Origin: Desulfobacca acetoxidans
GTDB taxonomy: Bacteria > Desulfobacterota > Desulfobaccia > Desulfobaccales > 0-14-0-80-60-11
Length of the DNA: 17,222 bases
Assembly: GCA_022736495.1 (NCBI GenBank)
Contig: DZCR01000061.1
Location: 1 to 17,222, forward strand
Direction of reading: 5' to 3'
Shown here: positions 14,650 through 17,222 of the stretch, piece by piece
How the letters are laid out: each line of letters opens with the position of its first letter
Numbering within the stretch: the stretch's first letter is position 1
The notes under the pieces: model-generated
Databases searched by the model: none
Told to the model about the DNA's origin: nothing
The model's input: the letters and a program-made list of their open reading frames with translations, nothing else
Position numbers and translations under genes: made by a program

Positions 14650-14835
14650 AGAATCTGAAGGAAGCCGCAGGCAAAGCGGAATGCCGGGGCCTTTTGTACC
14701 GCGGGGCCTTGCCGAAGCGGTTCTTTAGATTAAATGGGATAGTGTTGCGGCTCGATTATCTGCGCTGGTCTCAGGCTGCTTCAGGACCGCCGTATAAGGG
14801 ACCTGCGCACGATGGTGTGAGAGGACGGAAACTCG
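14650..14835 (+). mobile_element. Possible degraded group II intron remnant, no ORF
   Basis: The htrA-rho gap (14522-14856) has no convincing gene; beyond the terminator it shows two pieces resembling group II intron RNA. GAATCTGAAGGAAGCCGCAG followed by GCAAA (14651-14675) resembles the conserved domain I stretch. ACCGCCGTAT (14786-14795) and GCACGATGGT (14807-14816) resemble the strands of a domain V hairpin, with two mismatches and two G-T pairs, followed by GTGAGAGGACGG, which resembles the V-VI linker. Domain V is 31 bases rather than 34. No reverse transcriptase sequence lies between. A 71-codon open frame (14634-14849) over the same DNA is probably not a gene. Recognition is from memory, so moderate to low certainty. 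Confidence 0.4.
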
Positions 14836-14856
14836 ATCTGCCGATGTAGATGATCC

Positions 14857-16104
14857 TCAGCGGTTCATGGCCCCCAGAAATTCGGTGTTGTTCTTGGTCC
14901 CCCGCAGTTTTTCCAGCAAGAATTCCATACTGTCCACCGGACTTAAAGGCGACAGCAGCTTGCGCAAGATCCAGATGCGGTTGAGGTCCTCCGGCGGCAG
15001 CAGCAATTCTTCCTTCCGAGTGCCGGAGCGGTTGATGTCGATGGACGGGAAGACGCGCTTTTCGGTGAGCTTGCGGTCCAGGTGAATCTCCATGTTGCCG
15101 GTGCCTTTGAATTCCTCGAAAATGACTTCGTCCATGCGACTGCCGGTCTCGATGAGGGCGGTGGCGATGATGGTGAGGCTGCCCCCTTCTTCGATGTTGC
15201 GGGCGGCGCCGAAAAAGCGCTTAGGGCGTTGCAGGGCGTTGGCGTCCAGACCGCCGGAAAGGATCTTGCCGCTGGCCGGCACCACCGTATTATAGGCCCG
15301 GGCCAGGCGGGTGATGGAATCAAGCAGGATGACCACCTCCCGCTTGTGCTCCACCAGGCGCTTGGCTTTTTCCAGGACCATCTCGGCCACCTGGATGTGG
15401 CGCTGGGGTGGCTCATCAAAGGTGGAGCTGACCACCTCGGCCTTGACGCTGCGCTGCATGTCCGTCACTTCTTCGGGGCGCTCGTCGATGAGCAGCACGA
15501 TGAGCACGACCTCGGGGTGATTGGTAGCGATGCTGTTGGCCAGATTCTGGAGCAACATGGTTTTGCCGGTGCGGGGCGCGGCGACAATGAGACCCCGCTG
15601 ACCCATGCCGATTGGGGTCATCAGGTCCATAATCCGGGCGGAGAAGTTGTCCAGGGTCGTTTCAAGTTTTAAACGCTGGTCGGGATAGAGGGGCGTTAAG
15701 TTATCAAAGAGAATCTTGTCCCGGGCCACGGCGGGGTCTTCGAAGTTGACCGTCTCCACCTTGAGGAGGGCGAAGTAGCGCTCCCCTTCTTTGGGTGGGC
15801 GAATCTGCCCGGAGATGGTGTCTCCGGTGCGCAGATTGAAGCGGCGGATTTGAGAAGGCGAGACATAGATGTCGTCGGGGCCGGGGAGATAATTATAATC
15901 TTGGGCCCGGAGGAACCCGAAGCCGTCCGGGAGGATTTCCAGCACGCCGCCGCCGGAGATGACCCCGTTTTTCTCTACCTGGGCTTGCAGGATGGCGAAG
16001 ATCAGTTCTTGTTTGCGCATCCCGGCCGCGCCTTCCACGCTGAGGTCCCGGGCCAGTGAAGCTAAATCGTTTATTTTTTTGTGCTTTAAATCAGATAAAT
16101 TCAT
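14857..16104 (-). CDS. rho: Transcription termination factor Rho
   Basis: A 415-residue hexameric RNA-dependent ATPase that terminates transcription, close to the E. coli length. The N-terminal helical domain opens [10 protein letters not shown] (1-45). The RNA-binding OB fold (about 50-118) has DGFGFLR at 60-66. The ATPase core has Walker A AAPRTGKT (175-182), Walker B VVILLD (257-262) and the Q/R-loop region around [16 protein letters not shown] (275-290). ATG 16104 is chosen because it has AGAGG about seven bases upstream and gives the canonical N-terminus; in-frame starts at 16125 and 16140 have none. coaE is 242 bases upstream on the same strand. Rho is often autoregulated through its leader, but no attenuator could be identified here. 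Confidence 0.97.
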   Translation of the reverse strand: MNLSDLKHKKINDLASLARDLSVEGAAGMRKQELIFAILQAQVEKNGVISGGGVLEILPDGFGFLRAQDYNYLPGPDDIYVSPSQIRRFNLRTGDTISGQIRPPKEGERYFALLKVETVNFEDPAVARDKILFDNLTPLYPDQRLKLETTLDNFSARIMDLMTPIGMGQRGLIVAAPRTGKTMLLQNLANSIATNHPEVVLIVLLIDERPEEVTDMQRSVKAEVVSSTFDEPPQRHIQVAEMVLEKAKRLVEHKREVVILLDSITRLARAYNTVVPASGKILSGGLDANALQRPKRFFGAARNIEEGGSLTIIATALIETGSRMDEVIFEEFKGTGNMEIHLDRKLTEKRVFPSIDINRSGTRKEELLLPPEDLNRIWILRKLLSPLSPVDSMEFLLEKLRGTKNNTEFLGAMNR

Positions 16105-16346
16105 TATTACCTCTTGTTTAGGCATATCAACGCATCCCACGCCAGGTGCTGTTTAATTGTAGCGACCTAAGAGAATTACCACTAAGAATTGTCGTTCGAC
16201 AGTATATCTTTTGACCCGCGTCTGGACGGCTGCTACCTACGGCTTAAAGCCGCGATGAGGGATAGAAGGGCAGACAGGTTCCCACCAACGCCAAGGGGAT
16301 GTACGGGATATTTCCTTAACTTTTACTTATAGGCCAGTAGATTGCT
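16105..16346 (-). promoter_or_regulatory. rho leader / coaE-rho intergenic region
   Basis: This 242-base gap probably carries the rho promoter and leader. On the minus strand, TACAAT (16156-16161) and TATACT (16201-16206) are candidate -10 boxes, each 5 of 6, but neither has a good -35 partner. Two near-direct repeats, AATTCTTAG and AATTCTCTTAG, lie at about 16168-16190. A short perfect palindrome is listed separately. No open frame is convincing. Confidence 0.3.
16240..16252. repeat. REP-like palindrome in the rho leader
   Basis: CGGCTT (16240-16245) and AAGCCG (16247-16252) form a perfect palindrome with one central base, followed by CGATGA. The core resembles the GGCTT/AAGCCGCGA hairpin of some proteobacterial REP sequences, remembered only in outline. 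Chance occurrence in GC-rich DNA is possible. Confidence 0.3.
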
Positions 16347-16991
16347 CTAGGGTAGGTTATTAAGGACGCTAACCTTTTTAGCATCTGCTGTCAAGCGGAT
16401 TTTTTGTAATTTCTCCCAGAGGTTTTTTACCTGTTGTTGGGTGGAACTCAGCTCCCCGGAATTATCCACCACGTAGTCCGCCCGGGCCACCTTGTCGGCC
16501 AGCGGCCACTGCGCCTGCAGAATCCCCTCAATCTCCTCTTCCCCCCGGTGATCCCGGCTCCCAAGGCGCCGGATTTGATCGACTTTAGAGGCTGCGACCA
16601 CGATGACCAGGTCGAAGCTGCGCTCCCGCCCCGTTTCAAACAGCAGCGGCACCTCCACCAGCACCAGGTTCACACCCTGGCGTTCCAATTCTGCCACCTG
16701 GTTTTGCAATCCTTGGGCCACCAGAGGATGGATGAGGGCATCCAGGCGGCGGCGGGCCTCCGGGTCGGTGAAGACCTTTTCTGCTAATCTAGATCGGTTC
16801 AGCGTGCCGTTAAGGTTAAAGAAATCTTCACCAAAGACGCGACGCAACTCCTGCCAGGCCGGGGTTCCCACCGCCACCGCGTCCCGGGCTATCTGGTCAG
16901 CATCCAGCACCTGCGCGCCAAGTTCCTTAAACATCCTGGCAACAGTGCTCTTGCCTGAGCCGGCCCCTCCGGTGATGGCGATTTTTAGCAT
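16347..16991 (-). CDS. coaE: Dephospho-CoA kinase
   Basis: A 214-residue P-loop kinase that phosphorylates the 3'-hydroxyl of dephospho-CoA, the last step of coenzyme A synthesis. The start MLKIAITGG is canonical, with the Walker A loop GGAGSGKST at 8-16. DAD at 30-32 contains the catalytic Asp region. IHPLVAQ at about 87-93, VLVEVPLLFETG (about 110-121) and the final VDNSG block are typical of CoaE. The C-terminus is slightly longer than usual. No Shine-Dalgarno sequence is visible: the bases just upstream of the ATG are a heptamer tandem repeat. The gene precedes rho and may share its transcript. Confidence 0.95.
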   Translation of the reverse strand: MLKIAITGGAGSGKSTVARMFKELGAQVLDADQIARDAVAVGTPAWQELRRVFGEDFFNLNGTLNRSRLAEKVFTDPEARRRLDALIHPLVAQGLQNQVAELERQGVNLVLVEVPLLFETGRERSFDLVIVVAASKVDQIRRLGSRDHRGEEEIEGILQAQWPLADKVARADYVVDNSGELSSTQQQVKNLWEKLQKIRLTADAKKVSVLNNLP

Positions 16992-16993
16992 AT

Positions 16994-17024
16994 AGCTATC
17001 AGCAGTCAGCTTTCAGCTTTCAGC
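16994..17024. repeat. Heptamer tandem repeat upstream of coaE
   Basis: Four consecutive 7-base units, AGCTATC, AGCAGTC, AGCTTTC and AGCTTTC, then a partial AGC. On the minus strand the units read GCTGAAA, GCTGAAA, GCTGACT and GCTGATA. They end two bases from the coaE ATG. The pattern resembles the short tandem heptamers found dispersed in many bacterial genomes. TAGCTATCAGC here also occurs at 5813-5823. Confidence 0.8.
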
Positions 17025-17051
17025 AAAAAAACAAATGCGAAAGCGACCAAA

Positions 17052-17122
17052 AATGTAGGGTGGGCACCGCCCACCGTCTCTTTCAAGCTGTTATTCATGG
17101 CGGGCAATGCCCGCCCTACATT
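17052..17122. mobile_element. REPIN-like double palindrome
   Basis: Two inverted 22-base arms (17054-17075 and 17099-17120) flank a 23-base spacer. The outer ends AATGTAGGG and CCCTACATT are perfect complements. Each arm carries its own hairpin: GGTGGGC-ACC-GCCCACC on the left, GGCGGGC-AAT-GCCCGCC on the right. When superimposed the arms match at 18 of 22 positions, and two of the differences are a compensatory pair that keeps the stem. This is the architecture of REPINs, non-autonomous elements moved by REP-associated tyrosine transposases (RAYTs) elsewhere in a genome. No RAYT is in the window. Confidence 0.75.
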
Positions 17123-17124
17123 GA

Positions 17125-17222
17125 CTAAATCCAGATATCAAGTTCTCTCCGGAATTCTAAAAGTTTTATGGCAATTGCATTTCCAACATGCTCGAAATAA
17201 TTCTGTTTGCTAATAATATTTA
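17125..17222 (-). CDS. 3' end of an unidentified gene, truncated by the window edge
   Basis: On the minus strand one frame is open from the window edge to a TAG at 17125-17127. It gives about 31 residues ending in YFEHVGNAIAIKLLEFRREL, then DIWI. The composition is plausible for a helical C-terminus, but the stretch is short enough to be open by chance. The DNA is clearly more AT-rich than coaE or rho, which could mean an acquired gene. The REPIN-like element begins right after the stop. I cannot name the family. Confidence 0.35.
   Translation of the reverse strand, partial: NIISKQNYFEHVGNAIAIKLLEFRRELDIWI

Noticed and set aside
14634..14849. 71-codon open frame between htrA and rho
   Set aside because: No Shine-Dalgarno sequence or protein family. 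The same DNA reads better as structured intron-like RNA remnants.
16994..17122. CRISPR array
   Set aside because: The repeats are 7-base tandem units and one double palindrome, with no regularly spaced repeats and spacers and no cas genes.

Overview
The window looks like a chromosomal segment of a GC-rich anaerobic deltaproteobacterium (Desulfobacterota, perhaps near Syntrophobacterales/Desulfobacca). This is an inference from gene content and protein flavour: separate GlyQ/GlyS subunits, an FmdB-type zinc ribbon, paired M16 peptidases next to HtrA, and coaE-rho adjacency. Most of it is housekeeping DNA. The accessory signals lie in the gaps.

Left part (1-4945). A C-terminal relic of an ISAs1-like transposase (minus) sits against the promoter of a three-gene plus-strand operon: an HExxH-bearing protein of unknown function, an FmdB-family zinc ribbon, and a coiled-coil protein with a TTG start. 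That operon ends in a clear terminator (1724-1753). A convergent minus-strand operon follows: Slp-like lipoprotein, Mth938-domain protein, metal-dependent amidohydrolase (transcribed 3442 to 1806). Divergent from it is a TrmJ-type RNA methyltransferase. Between that gene and glyQ lies a decayed IS5-like transposase relic, and a promoter with a consensus -35 box sits just downstream of the relic.

Centre (4946-14590). glyQ, glyS and ftsY form a tight plus-strand cluster (tRNA-Gly charging and SRP receptor). After an AT-rich gap with a perfect 9-bp hairpin comes a VanZ-family membrane protein. Next is an envelope proteolysis operon: a zinc-competent M16 peptidase, a zinc-dead M16 partner, and a two-PDZ HtrA/DegP protease, whose start overlaps the second M16 gene. 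A strong GC hairpin ends it.

Right part (14591-17222). The gap before rho carries what looks like a degraded group II intron (domain I-like and domain V/VI-like pieces, no reverse transcriptase). Rho and CoaE are on the minus strand, coaE first. Upstream of coaE are a heptamer tandem repeat that touches the start codon, a REPIN-like double palindrome whose two arms differ by hairpin-preserving substitutions, and the AT-rich 3' end of an unidentified gene running off the window.

I see no CRISPR array, tRNA, rRNA, phage module or recognised defence system. The best candidates for something under-described are the HExxH/zinc-ribbon/coiled-coil operon, the Glu-for-His amidohydrolase, and the REPIN/heptamer repeats around coaE.
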